Assembly: GCA_937974465.1 (NCBI GenBank)
Contig: CALJWY010000030.1
Coordinates: 1-6,823, forward strand
DNA from: an uncultured Lysobacterales bacterium
Lineage (GTDB): Bacteria; Pseudomonadota; Gammaproteobacteria; Xanthomonadales; SZUA-36
Length of the DNA: 6,823 nt
Direction: 5' to 3'
Shown here: positions 5,217-6,823 of the stretch, one piece after another
How positions within the stretch are numbered: the stretch's first letter is position 1
Layout: each line of letters opens with the position of its first letter
Made by a program: the position numbers and the translations under genes
Notes under the pieces: model-generated
Told to the model about the DNA's origin: nothing
The model's database searches: none
Seen by the model: the letters and a program-made list of their open reading frames with translations, nothing else

Positions 5217-6823
5217 TTAATTCGCGCCGCCCGAGGCTGACTTCTCCATCCGGTACTTACTGTAATTGTCCATGCCTTCCAGGCGCGCCATTTTCTGGCG
5301 ATCCAGCTCTGAACGGCTCAAAGTGCGCTTATGGGCTGGCAACCAAGGCTCGTTAGACTGTGCCTCACGGTTCTGTCGCAGCTGAGACGAGGGCTGGGTA
5401 TCCGCCCCCGGGCTCTGTATTTTGATCCAGTTACCTTCACCATACTGGCTCCATTCCTGGTTCTCATGCTTGTAGACTTCGCCGTCGGGGCCTGAGAATA
5501 GATTGGGCGCCAGCGCAACACTTGAATACAAGGAAGACGCCGAGACTTTGGCCGGCATCGCGACTCCTTCCTTGCTTGTCTTAATGAACTCCTCCGAGCC
5601 ATCGATTTTCTTTTTGGGCAGGAATTCATCCAGTGACTTCGAGGCCGCTTCGGCAGGGTTTCCCGGGGTTGTTTGTAACGGACCTTCCCAGGCGGAACCA
5701 TAATCGTGGTTAAACTCGACCTTTGGCGATGAGAATGTCGCTGAGGTGCTGCCATACCAGCCACCCCAGGGATAGTGATATCCTGCGCGACCGCCATAGT
5801 AGGCTCCAACCGGGTGATAACCGATGTTATGCCCGTAGGGAGAACCATAACGCCAATAGTAAGGGCGTCGCCAAGGATCCCAATAGACGCTGGACGGATA
5901 ATACCAACCGGTGCCATACACCACGCTGACGCTGGTTGAAAAGCTACCGGTATAGCCACTCGAATAATGGTAGTCGACATAGCCATCAGACGTTTCCTGA
6001 TTCTGATCCAGGCGCACAAAGGTCACATTGAAGGCCGGGTCCGAAGGCGGTATCTGGTAGATTTCGTCAGGAATCTGTAATGCAGCTTTCCAGGGTCCGC
6101 CAGGAGCGGCTGAAAAGTACCATGCACCCTCAAAACACAGGTAATAAAAATTGTTATGCATGATGATCTGGAATGGCGTATTCACACCCCTGTGCAGACG
6201 CGTGGTTTCAATGGGTTCGAAACGTGGCTCACCAATCCAGGTGACGTCCAGTTGCGCAGCAGAACCCATTGCAACCGAAACCCTGTGAGGCAACGCGGCT
6301 TCAATCATTGCAAGTTTTGCCTGCCTGGTACCGGGTACCGAGTACAGGACATGCGCCTTGGCATGGTTGCCGTCAATCTGCGCAAAAACCGTCGGCAAAT
6401 CCTTCACAGCCCGCCATGTGCCGGTCAGTTCAGTGGCTACAAACCAACGGCCGGAAACAAGAAAATACCAGCGGCCTTGATATTTGAATAAGTCACTTTG
6501 CGTATTTGTAACATACTGAATTCCAGTTTCCGCTATGGCTTCGGTGCGTGCAGAGCCATCCAGCAATATGAGTTCGGTGCTTTCAAGACTGATCACAAAA
6601 GGTGTTGGTGGATTTCGGGGAATACGTACTGACAACGCCGTTTGTACATCTTTCCAGTTATCATCCTGCGCCAGTTTGCGGAAATCAGCGGGCAGTTCCT
6701 CAACCATTATCCAGTCACCACTGGAGAGATAATTGTTTTGCTGAAATACGCCTTCATTCAAGACATACCACCGCGCCAAACCAGGATGATAGAAAACATC
6801 CCAATCCGTGTTCACCACGTATT
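5217..6823 (-). CDS. Repeat-built envelope protein with Gly/Tyr/Trp-rich tract (5' end missing)
   Basis: The last 535 or so residues of a large protein of unknown function. The frame is open to the right edge: Y-V precedes the GTG at 6818, so that GTG is probably not the start. Residue numbers count that GTG codon as 1. Three related modules are visible. Each has a W/Y-Y-x-L-x-x-G-x-W-F-like strand pair, then G-x-W and a Leu/Ile-Pro: residues 8-46, 109-148 and 216-257. Modules two and three are preceded by linkers ending in N-T. A tract very rich in Tyr, Gly, Trp and Pro follows (about 288-357). Then comes a short motif, N-L-F-S-G-P-D-G-E-V-Y-K, with two Trp (439-464), and a charged, helical tail (about 480-526). 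Proteins with this layout exist in proteobacteria, and I recall some being labelled as carbohydrate-binding-like; that label is weakly based. No catalytic residues are apparent. An exported or surface location is inferred from composition only, because the N-terminus is missing. Confidence 0.75.
   Translation of the reverse strand, partial: YVVNTDWDVFYHPGLARWYVLNEGVFQQNNYLSSGDWIMVEELPADFRKLAQDDNWKDVQTALSVRIPRNPPTPFVISLESTELILLDGSARTEAIAETGIQYVTNTQSDLFKYQGRWYFLVSGRWFVATELTGTWRAVKDLPTVFAQIDGNHAKAHVLYSVPGTRQAKLAMIEAALPHRVSVAMGSAAQLDVTWIGEPRFEPIETTRLHRGVNTPFQIIMHNNFYYLCFEGAWYFSAAPGGPWKAALQIPDEIYQIPPSDPAFNVTFVRLDQNQETSDGYVDYHYSSGYTGSFSTSVSVVYGTGWYYPSSVYWDPWRRPYYWRYGSPYGHNIGYHPVGAYYGGRAGYHYPWGGWYGSTSATFSSPKVEFNHDYGSAWEGPLQTTPGNPAEAASKSLDEFLPKKKIDGSEEFIKTSKEGVAMPAKVSASSLYSSVALAPNLFSGPDGEVYKHENQEWSQYGEGNWIKIQSPGADTQPSSQLRQNREAQSNEPWLPAHKRTLSRSELDRQKMARLEGMDNYSKYRMEKSASGGAN
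5748..5957 (-). other. Gly/Tyr/Trp-rich low-complexity tract inside the large protein
   Basis: These 70 codons (residues about 288-357 of the partial protein) are dominated by Tyr, Gly, Trp, Pro, Ser and Arg. They include Y-G-T-G-W-Y-Y-P, D-P-W-R-R-P-Y-Y-W and Y-P-W-G-G-W-Y-G-S. The tract separates the N-terminal modules from the C-terminal part. Such aromatic/Gly tracts are common in exported or surface-associated proteins, but the role here is unknown. Confidence 0.7.

Noticed and set aside
5318..6019. Open frame of 233 codons overlapping the large - strand gene in another frame
   Set aside because: It shares the strand but is out of frame with the repeat-built protein, whose internal repeats show which frame is real. 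Its composition, rich in Arg, Ser and Pro, suggests a shadow.
6816..6818. GTG as the true start of the large - strand protein
   Set aside because: The frame continues upstream to the window edge with a valine and a tyrosine that fit the repeated N-T linker, and no Shine-Dalgarno can be assessed. The gene is treated as cut by the window.

Overview
The window looks like part of a gammaproteobacterial chromosome. It has moderately GC-rich coding DNA, tightly packed genes and a Bat-type (MoxR-associated von Willebrand factor A) operon in the order common in that class. I cannot name a genus. Nothing points to a mobile element, phage, CRISPR array or stable RNA gene, and no obviously new defence or mobile system is visible.

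Positions 1-4317 (+ strand) are the distal part of a Bat/MoxR operon: the 3' end of a DUF4381 membrane protein, BatA (VWA), a BatB-like VWA protein, a separate BatC-like TPR protein and BatD. Each junction is a 4-nt gap or a short start/stop overlap, so the genes are almost certainly co-transcribed and translationally coupled. The MoxR AAA+ ATPase and DUF58 protein that usually head such operons would lie upstream of the window. BatA and BatB are predicted to be anchored in the inner membrane. BatC and BatD carry signal peptides, and BatD has a late membrane anchor with a cytoplasmic tail. Together they probably form an envelope complex tied to MoxR chaperone activity and stress or oxygen tolerance. 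The notable point is an asymmetric VWA pair: BatA keeps an intact metal site (MIDAS), while BatB has lost nearly all metal-binding residues.

Positions 4318-4486 are a convergent intergenic region. A short candidate terminator follows batD on the + strand. A stronger GC-rich hairpin with a T-rich tail serves the - strand gene coming the other way.

Positions 4487-6823 (- strand) hold two envelope-type genes. One is a DUF4136 lipoprotein with a Gly/Tyr-rich insertion, a good Shine-Dalgarno sequence and a candidate sigma70 promoter. Upstream of it is the 3' part of a large protein built from repeated modules of roughly 100 residues, followed by a Gly/Tyr/Trp-rich tract. This protein runs off the right edge of the window. 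It is the least understood gene here and the best candidate for something poorly described.
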